Shown here one piece after another: positions 1 through 10,669 of a stretch of DNA of 64,000 nucleotides (positions are counted from its first letter, which is position 1; each line of letters begins with the position of its first letter). Both the position numbers and the translations under genes were made by a program. The notes below the pieces were generated by a model. That model was not told where the DNA came from. It did no database searches and worked only from the letters and a program-made list of their open reading frames with translations. The stretch lies in assembly GCA_025361625.1 (NCBI GenBank), contig JANYKL010000166.1, positions 1-64,000 of the forward strand, read 5' to 3'. This DNA comes from Acidobacteriaceae bacterium (GTDB lineage Bacteria > Acidobacteriota > Terriglobia > Terriglobales > Acidobacteriaceae).

Positions 1-227
1 ATGATCCGTTCGTAAATCTGCCCTAGATCACGCTCAGAAAGCGGGCCGGGATTATTGCGCTGCACGTTGGTGATGACTTGACGCTCTCGATCCGGCTCGT
101 AAATCGGCAGACTCGTGTTTCGTTTCAACTTTCCGATTTCAATCGCCGCAGCGGCGCGTTCGTTCAGCAACGTCGTGAGTTTGCCATCAAGTTCGTCGAT
201 TTTCTTACGCCAGTCGCGAATATCCAT
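1..227 (-). CDS. chorismate mutase (AroQ-type), partial at window edge
   Basis: Reverse complement reads MDIRDWRKKIDELDGKLTTLLNERAAAAIEIGKLKRNTSLPIYEPDRERQVITNVQRNNPGPLSERDLGQIYERII, typical AroQ chorismate mutase N-terminus. Not in the ORF track because it runs off the window. Confidence 0.88.
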   Translation of the reverse strand, partial: MDIRDWRKKIDELDGKLTTLLNERAAAAIEIGKLKRNTSLPIYEPDRERQVITNVQRNNPGPLSERDLGQIYERI

Positions 228-237
228 AGCAAAGCTT

Positions 238-1032
238 CTAGCTCTTAACTGCTAACTGGTAACTCCGGCGCCTCTCGCCCAGTAACCTAGTCACAAATTC
301 TGCCACAGTGGACGCTTCTCTCCCGGGATTCTTTTCAATCGCATGTACGATCGCGCTTCCCACGACCCCAGCTTCGGCGATCTCACCTACGGCGGCGAAC
401 TGTTCGGGGGTCGAGATTCCGAAACCGACTGCGATCGGTAACTTCGTATATTTGCGAAGGCGCTGCACTAACGTCTTTGCGTCTCCCGTCATCTCCTGAC
501 GAGCACCGGTTACACCTGTGCGCGAAATTGCGTAGATGAAACCTGTAGACACATCCGCGATTGATTTGAGTCGCTGATCGGTGCTGGTGGGGGCCGCGAG
601 AAAGATGGTGGCAAGATCGTTCTTACGGGCTTCGCGCAAATATTCTCCAGCCTCCTCGATCGGCAAGTCGGTGAGCAAGGTTCCGTCGACTCCAGCCATG
701 CGCGCCACTTGGCAGAATTTTGAGAGGCCCATTCGCAAGATGGGATTCAGATAGGAAAAAATCACAAGTCCAACGGATTGCGAGGTTTCGCGAATTTCGG
801 AAGCCAGGGTTAGCACATCTTGCAGCGTCACCCCATTCTTCAAGGCGCGCTCGCTTGCACGCTGAATCACGGGTCCATCTGCCAACGGATCGCTAAAGGG
901 CACGCCTAGTTCGATCACTCGAGCGCCCGCCTCAATGGCCGCCAGTATCACGTCGCGGGTCGTAGCCAAGTCCGGATCGCCGCATGTCAGGTAGACGACG
1001 AGCGCTGGCTTCTCTTCGAAGTGGAAAGGCAT
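238..1032 (-). CDS. trpA: tryptophan synthase alpha chain
   Basis: MPFHFEEKPALVVYLTCGDPDLATT... ELGVPFSDPLADGPVIQRASERAL signature; adjacent to trpB. Internal Met at 1032 is the likelier start. Confidence 0.96.
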   Translation of the reverse strand: MPFHFEEKPALVVYLTCGDPDLATTRDVILAAIEAGARVIELGVPFSDPLADGPVIQRASERALKNGVTLQDVLTLASEIRETSQSVGLVIFSYLNPILRMGLSKFCQVARMAGVDGTLLTDLPIEEAGEYLREARKNDLATIFLAAPTSTDQRLKSIADVSTGFIYAISRTGVTGARQEMTGDAKTLVQRLRKYTKLPIAVGFGISTPEQFAAVGEIAEAGVVGSAIVHAIEKNPGREASTVAEFVTRLLGERRRSYQLAVKS

Positions 1033-1161
1033 GAGTGACTGATTGTAATAGCACATCCGGAACAGGTGCCGGATCGCAGATAAAGCGACTGCTGAAGCAA
1101 ACTAAATCCTAAGCGCTGATGAGCCTCGCAGCGTCAGGCGATTCACCGATCAGGCGGGTAG

Positions 1162-2391
1162 TTAGTCGAGCTTGAGATTCTCTCGCATAATTCCGATATC
1201 TTTATCGCCACGGCCAGAAATGTTGACGATCATGATTTCTGACTTCTTCATTTTTGGAGCACGCTTGATGGCCTCGGCGACGGCATGAGCGGACTCGAGC
1301 GCCGGAATAATACCCTCAGTTCGCGCCAGCAAAATGGTTGCGGCGAGCGCTTCCGCATCGGAAGCGGGAACATATTCGGCTCGGCCCGAGTCTTTCAACA
1401 TGGCGTGTTCCGGGCCAATCGACGGATAATCGAGCCCGGCAGATACGGAATGTGTGAGTGCGATTTGCCCGGCTTTGTCTTGCAGAACGTAAGAATAAGT
1501 TCCTTGCAGAACGCCGGGCGATCCTCCACGGAAGCGAGCTGCATGATCGCCTAAAGCTTCGCTACGGCCACCCGCCTCCACTCCGACTAACTGAACTTTT
1601 TTGTCTTTGAGAAATTCGTAGAAAATTCCGATTGCATTCGAGCCGCCACCAACACACGCGACAATCGCGGTTGGAAGCCTACCCTCAGCTTTTTGGATTT
1701 GCGCGCGAGCTTCGCTTCCCGTGACACGATGAAAATCACGAACCATCGTGGGATAAGGATGCGCCCCGAGCACGCTACCGAGCAGGTAGTGAGTGGTACG
1801 AACATTTGTGACCCAATCGCGCATGGCTTCATTGATCGCGTCTTTCAGAGTCTTAGAGCCCGAGTCGACGCCGCGGACTTCGGCTCCGAGTAAACGCATG
1901 CGAAAGACGTTGAGTTCCTGACGTCTCATGTCTTCGGTGCCCATATAGATGACACATTCAAAGCCGAGCAACGCACAGACTGTCGCGGTGGCGACTCCGT
2001 GCTGACCGGCACCGGTTTCAGCAATGACGCGGCGCTTCCCCATGCGCTCAACCAGCAGTCCCTGTCCGAGGCAATTATTTATCTTGTGGGCGCCGGTGTG
2101 GAGAAGATCTTCACGCTTCAAGTAAATTTTCGCACCGGCCAATTTCTCCGTCAGTCGGCGAGCAAAAAATAGCGGGGTGGGACGGCCGGCATAGGTGTGC
2201 AACAGCAGGTCGAGCCGCTCTTGAAACTTGCGATCGCGCTTAGCTTTTTCGTACTCCCGTTCAAGTTCATCGAGCGCAGCCATCAGCGTCTCAGGGACGT
2301 AGCGGCCGCCGTAGGCGCCGAAACGCCCGGCGATGTCCGATGTCGTTGAATTCTTTCTCGAGGGAGCTTTCGTTGTAGGAGCGCTTGCCAT
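1162..2391 (-). CDS. trpB: tryptophan synthase beta chain
   Basis: [48 protein letters not shown] motifs. Confidence 0.98.
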   Translation of the reverse strand: MASAPTTKAPSRKNSTTSDIAGRFGAYGGRYVPETLMAALDELEREYEKAKRDRKFQERLDLLLHTYAGRPTPLFFARRLTEKLAGAKIYLKREDLLHTGAHKINNCLGQGLLVERMGKRRVIAETGAGQHGVATATVCALLGFECVIYMGTEDMRRQELNVFRMRLLGAEVRGVDSGSKTLKDAINEAMRDWVTNVRTTHYLLGSVLGAHPYPTMVRDFHRVTGSEARAQIQKAEGRLPTAIVACVGGGSNAIGIFYEFLKDKKVQLVGVEAGGRSEALGDHAARFRGGSPGVLQGTYSYVLQDKAGQIALTHSVSAGLDYPSIGPEHAMLKDSGRAEYVPASDAEALAATILLARTEGIIPALESAHAVAEAIKRAPKMKKSEIMIVNISGRGDKDIGIMRENLKLD

Positions 2392-2397
2392 ATTTGA

Positions 2398-3198
2398 TTA
2401 ACTTTCTTCCATGGCCCGCACAGCCTCGACGAACGCTCGGACCTTTCGAGAATCTTTCTTGCCAGGCTCTTTTTCTACGCCGGAGGAAACATCAACGCCC
2501 CACGGATGCAGGACATGAATCGCTTCCTGAACATTTCCGGGATGCAATCCCCCGGCGACAATCAACTTGCTGATGCTGTTGATCACGCCTGCCCACGGCT
2601 GGACGCGCTCCCAATCGAAAGTCTGTCCGGTACCTCCACGTGTCTCCCTGGTAGCCGAATCTAACAAAACCCCGGAAACAACGCCGCAGCGAAACCCGTG
2701 GGTTTCGAGGAACAGGTCGCCATTCTTGGATACATGAATCTTGTGAACTCGCTTGCCCTTGTACGCTTCATCAGGTTCAACCAGCCCCGCGGCTACAGGA
2801 TCCCAACCTACCGAATCTTGACCGGGATCGCCAAAAATCTTTGCCAGGTAGCAACGAAAGATCATGGGTCGCTTCGAGCCATTTCCATGGAATGAGGCGT
2901 AGAGCTCTCGACTGAATTCGGTGGTTTCGTCTCCGCTCAATTGCACCGCAGTCAGTCCGGCTTCTCGCACTGCGTTATATACCCGCGCAACCGTCTCGTT
3001 GACGAAAACGCCGACTTTTTCCATCTTCTTTGGCAGCTTCGAAATGATGGAAGCAGCCGTTTCGACCGTGACATGGCGCTTGCTGCGTTCGTAAAATACG
3101 AAGCCGACGCTGTCAGCGCCTGCTTCCGCCGACACTAGCGCGTCTTCCATGTTCGTGATTCCGCAGATTTTGACCCAAGTCATTCTTTCGCCGTTCAA
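2398..3198 (-). CDS. trpF: phosphoribosylanthranilate isomerase
   Basis: MTWVKICGITNMEDALVSAEAGADSVGFVFYERSKRHV; C-terminal LIVAGGLHPGNVQEAI. Carries a longer insert than typical TrpF. Confidence 0.95.
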   Translation of the reverse strand: MNGERMTWVKICGITNMEDALVSAEAGADSVGFVFYERSKRHVTVETAASIISKLPKKMEKVGVFVNETVARVYNAVREAGLTAVQLSGDETTEFSRELYASFHGNGSKRPMIFRCYLAKIFGDPGQDSVGWDPVAAGLVEPDEAYKGKRVHKIHVSKNGDLFLETHGFRCGVVSGVLLDSATRETRGGTGQTFDWERVQPWAGVINSISKLIVAGGLHPGNVQEAIHVLHPWGVDVSSGVEKEPGKKDSRKVRAFVEAVRAMEES

Positions 3199-3245
3199 CT
3201 TCTGCAGTTGGTCGATAAGTGATTATCTAGTAAGGCTGCTATTTA

Positions 3246-4070
3246 CTAAGTGCTGCTGTCTACTCTCTCACTTTTTGCTTCCTGGAGCAGCTTCTTCAGT
3301 TCCTCGCCAGGGTGCGCCGCACGCATCAGCGATTCACCAATCAAGAATGCGTCGTATCCTGCGTTTCGCAGGCGCGCCAGGTCCGCGCCCGATTGGATGC
3401 CACTCTCCGCCACTCGGAGACAATGAACCGGAATTTTTTCAGCCAACCGCAAAGCGGTATGAAGGGAAACGTTAAATGTCTGTAAGTTGCGGCTGTTGAC
3501 TCCGATCACCTCGCAGCCCGCGTCTATCGCCCGTTGAAGTTCCAGTTCGTCGTGGGTCTCGCAAAGAACGTCCAAGCCATGCGCCGCAGCAATACGAGCC
3601 AGACCTATAAGCTGCGGTTGTTCCAGAGCTGCGACAATCAAAAGGATGGCGTCTGCGTGGTTCGCCCTTGCCTCGATAATCTGCAGTTCGTCGATGATGA
3701 AGTCTTTGCGGAGGCAAGGCAGCGACGTGCTGACCGAGGCCTCACGAAGGTTGCGCAACGAACCTTGAAAAAAATCCTCATCCGTTAGCACGGACAGCGC
3801 CGCGGCTCCCGCTTGTTCGAGCTGACGCGCTAGTGCGGAGGGATCGAACTCCGCGCGTATCAATCCCTTTGAGGGCGACGCTTTTTTGAGTTCGGCAATA
3901 ATCGCGATTCCATCTTTGGCGACGCGGCGAAGCTGTTGTTGAAATCCTCTGGGCGAATATTCTGCCGCCGCTTGCTCCAGTTCTCGTTGCGCGGAGGATG
4001 GGCGGTACAATCCGCGCTCCAACAAACGTTGCCGGGTTGCGGCGACAATCGACTGCAGAGAGGCGGCCAT
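3246..4070 (-). CDS. trpC: indole-3-glycerol phosphate synthase
   Basis: IIAELKKASPSKGLIRAEFDPSALARQLEQAGAAALSVLTDEDFFQGS, CLRKDFIIDELQIIEARANHADAILLIVAAL, VAESGIQSGADL; the track ORF has a spurious N-terminal extension and Met at 4070 fits. Confidence 0.96.
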   Translation of the reverse strand: MAASLQSIVAATRQRLLERGLYRPSSAQRELEQAAAEYSPRGFQQQLRRVAKDGIAIIAELKKASPSKGLIRAEFDPSALARQLEQAGAAALSVLTDEDFFQGSLRNLREASVSTSLPCLRKDFIIDELQIIEARANHADAILLIVAALEQPQLIGLARIAAAHGLDVLCETHDELELQRAIDAGCEVIGVNSRNLQTFNVSLHTALRLAEKIPVHCLRVAESGIQSGADLARLRNAGYDAFLIGESLMRAAHPGEELKKLLQEAKSERVDSST

Positions 4071-4445
4071 GAGGGGAACTTTGATTATACGGAAGCCTTT
4101 AAAGATGACGCTTGAGAACGACCAGGCGATTCCACGGTGAAGTTTTGCCGGAATGCAGGTTTTTGCAAGTGCTAATGACGCAACTTCGCTTGAGCGTTCC
4201 AGTATCGCAAGGATTATTGACCCAACTTCCCGCAAGATGTTATAAACAAATGCTTCGTGCTGGGGCACATTAAAGTACTGTACGCCGACGCACAAGTGTT
4301 TTCCGACGCGGCCAAATCGGCGCTCCTCATAATGATCTACCTTGCGGTGGAAGCGCGTTCGGAGCTGACATGACTCGGGCATGAATGAGTTTGCCTGAGC
4401 AAAACTCACTGGCTTCACCCCTTGAAGGACTTTAGGAGGATCTTG

Positions 4446-6923
4446 ATGCGCACTATTCACGCCAATCTTGCGTCTGTCGGACGCCGGTTCGCGAAAACTT
4501 CAGCCGCTGTCGTGACTCTACTCATGCTCTCGGGCTACGCGCTTGCTCAGCCGGTTGCCCAGACTGACGAGGCTGGAGGCGAAGCAGCGTTGAAGTTACC
4601 CGATCTTTCTTCAGTCTCGTTTCTCGGCATCGACGGGCATCGCCTGCTGATGATTGGCTTGTTGTTCTGCGTCTTCGGGCTCGGCTTCGGCATGGTGATC
4701 TTCATGCGTCTGAAAAATTTGCCTGTCCATCGCTCCATGCGCGAAATTTCCGAACTCATTTATGAGACCTGCAAGACGTATCTGCTCACACAGGGCAAGT
4801 TCCTGATGCTGCTGTGGGTATTCATCGCCGTTATTATCTCCGTGTACTTTGGATGGCTGAAACCGGTTCCCGGCAAGTCGGTCGCGCTGACCCTGCCGAT
4901 CATTCTTCTTTTCAGTATCGTCGGAATCGCCGGCAGCTACGGCGTGGCGTGGTTCGGAATTCGGGTGAACACGTTTGCCAACTCGCGTACCGCGTTTGCC
5001 TCGTTGCCTGGCAAGCCGTACCCCGTGTACCAGATTCCGCTTGAAGCAGGCATGTCGATTGGCATGATGTTGATCTCGGTCGAACTTTTGATCATGCTTC
5101 TGATCCTCCTGTTTATTCCCGGTGACTATGCCGGCCCTTGCTTTATAGGATTTGCGATCGGCGAATCGCTTGGTGCCGCTGCCCTGCGTATCGCGGGCGG
5201 CATCTTCACCAAGATTGCCGACATTGGGTCTGATTTGATGAAGATCGTCTTCAAGATTAAAGAAGACGATGCCCGCAACCCTGGCGTTATCGCCGATTGC
5301 ACGGGAGACAATGCCGGCGATTCCGTCGGCCCTTCCGCCGACGGGTTCGAAACCTACGGGGTCACCGGCGTCGCCCTCATCACTTTCATATTGCTGGGCG
5401 TAAAGGATTCGAACATCCAGGTGCAGTTGCTGGTCTGGATTTTCGTCATGCGCATCATGATGCTCGTCTCGAGCGCCCTGGCATATTTCATAAACAGTGC
5501 TGTGGCAAAAAGCCGCTATGGCAACGCCGACAAGATGAACTTTGAGACGCCGCTTACATCGCTGGTATGGCTGACGTCGATCGTCTCAATCGTCGCGACC
5601 TACATTGTTTCTTACTTCATCATCCCGAACCTTGGCGGCGACTCAACGCAGTGGTGGAAACTCGCCTCCATCATCTCTTGCGGAACCCTGGCCGGGGCAC
5701 TGATTCCTGAACTCGTAAAGGCTTTCACCTCTGTCGAATCACGCCACGTCGAAGAAGTAGTCACATCGTCAAAAGAAGGTGGCGCTTCGCTCGGCATTCT
5801 TTCAGGCCTAGTCGCGGGTAACTTTTCTGCTTACTGGCTCGGCCTCGCCATGGTCGCTTTGATGGCGGTGGCATACCTGTTCAGCGGGATGGGCCTGGCG
5901 GCCGCAGCCAACATGATTGCCGCGCCGGTCTTCGCGTTCGGGCTAGTAGCCTTCGGATTTCTTGGCATGGGCCCGGTTACGATCGCGGTCGATTCTTACG
6001 GCCCGGTTACGGACAACGCTCAGTCGGTATACGAACTCTCGCTAATCGAGCAGGTTCCGAACATTCAGGCTGAACTCAAAAGGGACTTCAACGTAAATGC
6101 CAACTTCGAACGCGCCAAAGATTTGCTGGAAGAAAACGATGGCGCGGGCAACACCTTCAAAGCTACCGCGAAACCGGTGCTGATTGGCACTGCCGTTGTT
6201 GGAGCGACCACGATGATCTTCTCCATCATCATGGCGCTAACCAACGGGCTAACGACGAACGTAGAAAAGCTGTCGCTGCTTCACGCGCCATTCTTCCTCG
6301 GCTTGATCACGGGCGGCGCAATGATCTACTGGTTCACCGGCGCATCCATGCAAGCAGTGACCACCGGAGCGTATCGCGCAGTTGAGTTCATCAAGGCAAA
6401 TATTCACCTGGAGAACTCGGAAAAGGCTTCAGTCGCCGACAGCAAGAAGGTTGTTGAAATCTGTACGAAATACGCGCAGAAGGGAATGTTCAACATCTTT
6501 CTCGCCGTCTTCTTCGGCACTTTGACCTTTGCCTTTATCGAACCTTTCTTCTTTATTGGATATTTGATCTCGATTGCTATCTTCGGTCTCTACCAGGCTA
6601 TCTTCATGGCTAACGCCGGAGCGGCGTGGGATAACGCGAAGAAAATTGTCGAGACAAAACTGAAGCAGAAAGGCACTCCGCTTCACGATGCCACGGTCAT
6701 AGGCGACACGGTGGGCGATCCTTTCAAAGACACGTCATCAGTGGCAATGAATCCGGTGATCAAGTTCACGACCCTGTTCGGATTGCTTGCGGTCGAGTTG
6801 GCGGTCTCGCTTACGCGGGATCAAGGAATTAACTTCACTCGCGGACTAGCGCTGGCCTTCTTCGCTGTGTCGGTGTTCTTTGTCTACCGGTCCTTCTACG
6901 GGATGCGAATCAGCTCGGAGTAA
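4446..6923 (+). CDS. hppA: membrane-bound H+/Na+-translocating inorganic pyrophosphatase
   Basis: Many TM segments; GGGIFTKIADIGSDLMKIVFKIKEDDARNPGVIADCTGDNAGDSVGPSADGFETYGV and DTVGDPFKDTSSVAMNPVIKFTTLFGLLAVE signatures; AGGAGG just upstream of ATG at 4446. Confidence 0.97.
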   Translation: MRTIHANLASVGRRFAKTSAAVVTLLMLSGYALAQPVAQTDEAGGEAALKLPDLSSVSFLGIDGHRLLMIGLLFCVFGLGFGMVIFMRLKNLPVHRSMREISELIYETCKTYLLTQGKFLMLLWVFIAVIISVYFGWLKPVPGKSVALTLPIILLFSIVGIAGSYGVAWFGIRVNTFANSRTAFASLPGKPYPVYQIPLEAGMSIGMMLISVELLIMLLILLFIPGDYAGPCFIGFAIGESLGAAALRIAGGIFTKIADIGSDLMKIVFKIKEDDARNPGVIADCTGDNAGDSVGPSADGFETYGVTGVALITFILLGVKDSNIQVQLLVWIFVMRIMMLVSSALAYFINSAVAKSRYGNADKMNFETPLTSLVWLTSIVSIVATYIVSYFIIPNLGGDSTQWWKLASIISCGTLAGALIPELVKAFTSVESRHVEEVVTSSKEGGASLGILSGLVAGNFSAYWLGLAMVALMAVAYLFSGMGLAAAANMIAAPVFAFGLVAFGFLGMGPVTIAVDSYGPVTDNAQSVYELSLIEQVPNIQAELKRDFNVNANFERAKDLLEENDGAGNTFKATAKPVLIGTAVVGATTMIFSIIMALTNGLTTNVEKLSLLHAPFFLGLITGGAMIYWFTGASMQAVTTGAYRAVEFIKANIHLENSEKASVADSKKVVEICTKYAQKGMFNIFLAVFFGTLTFAFIEPFFFIGYLISIAIFGLYQAIFMANAGAAWDNAKKIVETKLKQKGTPLHDATVIGDTVGDPFKDTSSVAMNPVIKFTTLFGLLAVELAVSLTRDQGINFTRGLALAFFAVSVFFVYRSFYGMRISSE

Positions 6924-6949
6924 CAAAAGCTACTTCCGAAGCTGCTAAC

Positions 6950-6984
6950 AGAATGCCGTCCGCAAAATGGACGGCATTCTTATT
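6950..6984 (+). terminator. rho-independent terminator after hppA
   Basis: AGAATGCCGTCC-gcaaaat-GGACGGCATTCT, 12-bp perfect stem, followed by a T-rich tail. Confidence 0.85.
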
Positions 6985-7040
6985 TGTATTGGCGGCGGGT
7001 CCTTATAAATGTCTGCGGGTCTAGCCGAGTTCTATAATGT

Positions 7041-9302
7041 GTGTTGTCCTTGTCCCCTTCAGATCCAACTCGTGATCGAAGCAGAACCTCCGGACGCAGG
7101 AAGGCCGTAATCACACTGGGGGCAGCCGCTTTCCTGTTGCTGGCGATCATGGTGTCGCAGGCTTCATTCAACTTAAAGTTCATAAGCCCCGACAGCAACG
7201 AACAGCTTCTGTTTTTTGCCGGGCTGAGCGGTCTGATCTTCTTCGCCTTCGTCGCTCTGACGGTTGTCCTCGGCCGCAACTTGTTGAAGCTGTACGCGGA
7301 GCGCCGGGAAGGTGTTGCGGGTTCCAAATTTCGCACTCGACTCGTCGTTGTAAGCCTTCTCTTATCTTTTCTCCCCGTTATCGCGATGTTTTGGTTCTCC
7401 TACGGGTTGATGAATCGCTCGATCGACAAGTGGTTCTCGCAGCCAGTCGAAGAGGTTCGGGCTGATACTGCGGCGATGTCGGCATTGCTGTATGACTACG
7501 CCGGGCAGAACGCGGCATCGGAAGCGCAATCCATCGTGCAGTCGCTTGATTTTCAACGAGCGTTTGCGCTCAAGAATTTCTCCGGGGTTGAATCCGAGTT
7601 TCGCGAACATATTCCGACGCTGCAGGGTGGTTTCGTTCTTGCGATGACCAACGGGACAACTGCGGTAAGTTTGAATGCGCCGGCTCGCTGGGCGCAAATG
7701 CAGGATAAGTTTCCGCTTGCGGCAGCGATGCGCGGCGAATATCCGCACTTTCAATGGGGAAAGACGGACTACATTCTTGCCGCTGCCACGCTCCCCGATG
7801 GCGAGGTGATCGTCGCGCTGCCCCTGCCGCCCAAGTTTGCGCAGACGGCCCAGCAGATACAAGATAGCCAGAAGCGGTATATCGAACTGGCTGCCAAGAG
7901 AAAGTTGTTCCGCAGAACCTATATTGGGTTTCTCATGCTGCTGACCGTTGTCGTCTTATTCGCGTCTACATGGCTGGCATTGCTGCTCTCGAAATTAGTG
8001 AATCGCCCCGTAGCCGCTCTAGCGGCCGGAACGGCGGCGATTGCGAAAGGCCAACTCGATTACCGAGTCGACATCCGCGCGACCGACGAGTTGGCTGAAC
8101 TGGTGCAATCATTCAACAGCATGGCAGAGCAACTGGAATCCAGCCGCTACCAGATCGAAACTTCGAGCCTTGAGGTTAGAGCGGCCAATGAAGCGCTCGA
8201 ACGCCGTAGACGGTATATAGAAACCGTTCTTGAAAGCCTGCCAACTGGTGTCATTTCGATTGATGCGTCACGGCGCGTGACACTGGCAAACGCTGCTTTT
8301 TCTCGATTGTTCTACGTGGAGAGAAGCGAACATCTCAGTCCTGCGGCGTTAATAAAGATGCCGCTAAGCGAGATCATGCCCGCGGAAGTTCTCGACGATC
8401 TGGAACCACTTTTACGTCGGGCAGATCGCATGGGGATGACGGCGGCCACTATGGAGCTTGTTTTGCCTGGAGCCAAGCTGAATGTGGCGGTTACTATCTC
8501 TGCACTTCGACATGCGGAAGAAGGCACGGGGTACGTCCTGGTCTTCGAGGACTTGTCGGAGTTGCTGCGCGCTCAAAAGCAGGCGGCGTGGCGCGAAGTT
8601 GCTCGGCGTGTGGCACATGAAATCAAAAATCCTCTGACGCCGATCGCCCTATCCGCCGAACGCATAGACCGTCATTTGGCGAGGGGGGGCGCTCCTGACG
8701 CGGCGTCGCTCGATATTATTCGCAGCTGCGCCGAGACGATCCGTAACGCTGTAGAGACGGTTCGCAACCTGGTCGATGAATTTTCCGTGCTGGCGCGATT
8801 CCCTGCTTCGCGGCCACAAACTGCCAGTTTGAACCAGTTGGTAGAAAGCGCCCTTACGATGTTCAACGGGAGGTTGGACGGGATCGACTTGCGCACGGAC
8901 TTGGCTCCGGATCTGCCGCCGGTGATGGCTGATCCAGAAGCCATCAAGCGAGCCGTTGCTAACCTCGTGGACAACGCCGCAGAAGCAATGCAAAACGCGG
9001 CACTGAAAGAGATTTCGATATCCACGTCGCTGACGTCAAGCCGCGATGCCGTCGAGTTGGTCGTATCCGATACCGGACAGGGCGTCTCCCGCGACGTGAA
9101 GGAACGCTTGTTCTTGCCGTATTTTTCCACGAAGCAACGTGGAACGGGATTGGGGCTAGCCATCGTGAGCAGGATTGTTGAAGACCATAGAGGCTCGATA
9201 CGAGTTGAAGAGAACAAGCCGATCGGCAGCCGGTTCGTGATCGAGTTGCCGGTCGTATCAGAAGCCATGAGCGCGCCCGTAAGCGCGATCGAAGCGAGTT
9301 AA
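7041..9302 (+). CDS. NtrY-like membrane sensor histidine kinase (HAMP-PAS-HisKA-HATPase)
   Basis: N-terminal TM segments, HAMP-like region, H-box REVARRVAHEIKNPLTPIALSAERI, N-box NLVDNAAEAMQNA, G-box DTGQGVSRDVKERLFLPYFSTKQRGTGLGLAIV; GTG start. Confidence 0.93.
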   Translation: MLSLSPSDPTRDRSRTSGRRKAVITLGAAAFLLLAIMVSQASFNLKFISPDSNEQLLFFAGLSGLIFFAFVALTVVLGRNLLKLYAERREGVAGSKFRTRLVVVSLLLSFLPVIAMFWFSYGLMNRSIDKWFSQPVEEVRADTAAMSALLYDYAGQNAASEAQSIVQSLDFQRAFALKNFSGVESEFREHIPTLQGGFVLAMTNGTTAVSLNAPARWAQMQDKFPLAAAMRGEYPHFQWGKTDYILAAATLPDGEVIVALPLPPKFAQTAQQIQDSQKRYIELAAKRKLFRRTYIGFLMLLTVVVLFASTWLALLLSKLVNRPVAALAAGTAAIAKGQLDYRVDIRATDELAELVQSFNSMAEQLESSRYQIETSSLEVRAANEALERRRRYIETVLESLPTGVISIDASRRVTLANAAFSRLFYVERSEHLSPAALIKMPLSEIMPAEVLDDLEPLLRRADRMGMTAATMELVLPGAKLNVAVTISALRHAEEGTGYVLVFEDLSELLRAQKQAAWREVARRVAHEIKNPLTPIALSAERIDRHLARGGAPDAASLDIIRSCAETIRNAVETVRNLVDEFSVLARFPASRPQTASLNQLVESALTMFNGRLDGIDLRTDLAPDLPPVMADPEAIKRAVANLVDNAAEAMQNAALKEISISTSLTSSRDAVELVVSDTGQGVSRDVKERLFLPYFSTKQRGTGLGLAIVSRIVEDHRGSIRVEENKPIGSRFVIELPVVSEAMSAPVSAIEAS

Positions 9303-9311
9303 CTCTCAACC

Positions 9312-10667
9312 ATGCCGAATATTCTTATCGTCGATGATGAACCCGGAATCCGAGAGTCTTTGAGCGGAATACTCGATGACGAGGGATACAAGACAACCAT
9401 CAGTCAAAGTGGCGAGGATTGCCTCGAACTGCTACGCAAAACGACGTTTGACGTTGTATTGCTCGATGTCTGGCTAACCGGAATTGACGGGTTGGAGGTA
9501 TTGGAACGAATCCGCGGAATGGAAAATCCCCCCGAGGTCATCATGATTTCTGGGCATGGAACGATCGAAACTGCAGTTCGAGCAACCAAACTGGGGGCCT
9601 ACGATTTCGCGGAGAAGCCCCTCTCCCTGGACAAAACCCTGATCCTGGTTAAAAACGCCGCCGAAGCACGACGACTGAGGCATGAGAATCTCGATCTGCG
9701 AAAGCAATTGCAGACCAAAAGCGTGATTGTCGGGGATAGCGTTCCGATGAAAGCGCTGCGGCAGCAGATTTCGTTGATGGCGCCAACAAACGGCCGAGTA
9801 CTGATCTATGGCGAGTCGGGAACGGGCAAAGAATTAGTGGCGCACGCAATTCACACGGGGAGTCCGCGCAAAGACGAAATGTTCGTTGAGATGAACTGCG
9901 CCGCTATCCCGGAAGATTTGATCGATAGCGAGTTATTTGGACATCGAAAATCTTCATTTCCCGGAGCTGCGTCTGACAAGGAAGGCAAGTTTTTGAAAGC
10001 CGACCGAGGAACGCTGTTTCTCGATGAAGTCGGGGACATGAGCCTGAAAACACAATCAAAAGTTTTGCGCACTCTGGAACAGCAGCGGTTCGTGCCCGTA
10101 GGGAGTGATGATCCGGTAACCGTGGATGTACGAGTGATCGCTTCGACGAACAAAGATCTGGAAGAAGAAATCGCGAAAGGAAATTTTCGCGAAGATCTTT
10201 TCTATCGCTTGAACGTCGTTCCGTTTGTAGTGCCGCCGCTGCGCGAACGGAAGGAAGATATTCCTCTATTCGCCCGACATTTTCTGAAGGAGTTTGCCTC
10301 GGCCTACGGGCGGAGGCCTCGCGACATCGCCGATGACGCCATCGACGTGTTGATGCGCTATTCGTGGCCCGGAAATGTGCGCGAACTTCGCAACGTCATC
10401 GAGCGCATCGTAATAATGAACCCAACCACCACAAAGTTTGAACGCAAGCACCTGCCGCCACTGGTTCACCGTGACGGCAGTCGACGGGTAGCGGGCAGCG
10501 AGGGATCGACGCTTCATCAGGCGCGGGCCGCCTATGAACGAGACTACATTCTGAAAAAATTAGATGAGAATCACGGCAACGTAAGCCGCACTGCGGAAGT
10601 CCTAGGACTGGAACGCAGCCACCTCTACCGGAAGATGAAAAGTTTGGGTATCGCTGGTAAAGAATGA
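9312..10667 (+). CDS. NtrC/NtrX-family response regulator (REC-AAA+-Fis HTH)
   Basis: ILIVDDEPGIRESL receiver, GESGTGKELVAHAIH Walker A, GTLFLDEVGDM Walker B, C-terminal Fis-like HTH GNVSRTAEVLGLERSHLYRKMKSLGI. GAFTGA position reads SSFPGA. Confidence 0.94.
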   Translation: MPNILIVDDEPGIRESLSGILDDEGYKTTISQSGEDCLELLRKTTFDVVLLDVWLTGIDGLEVLERIRGMENPPEVIMISGHGTIETAVRATKLGAYDFAEKPLSLDKTLILVKNAAEARRLRHENLDLRKQLQTKSVIVGDSVPMKALRQQISLMAPTNGRVLIYGESGTGKELVAHAIHTGSPRKDEMFVEMNCAAIPEDLIDSELFGHRKSSFPGAASDKEGKFLKADRGTLFLDEVGDMSLKTQSKVLRTLEQQRFVPVGSDDPVTVDVRVIASTNKDLEEEIAKGNFREDLFYRLNVVPFVVPPLRERKEDIPLFARHFLKEFASAYGRRPRDIADDAIDVLMRYSWPGNVRELRNVIERIVIMNPTTTKFERKHLPPLVHRDGSRRVAGSEGSTLHQARAAYERDYILKKLDENHGNVSRTAEVLGLERSHLYRKMKSLGIAGKE

Positions 10668-10669
10668 GA

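Noticed and set aside
1285-2573. Track ORFs antisense to trp genes (e.g. 1285..1554, 1693..1893, 2385..2573)
   Set aside because: They lie fully or mostly inside well-identified trpB/trpF genes on the opposite strand and have arbitrary-looking sequence; shadow ORFs typical of GC-rich DNA.
8649-9309. Long antisense ORFs within the histidine kinase gene (8649..8993, 8672..9268, 8959..9309)
   Set aside because: Shadow frames of a clear HisKA/HATPase coding region with no recognisable domain.
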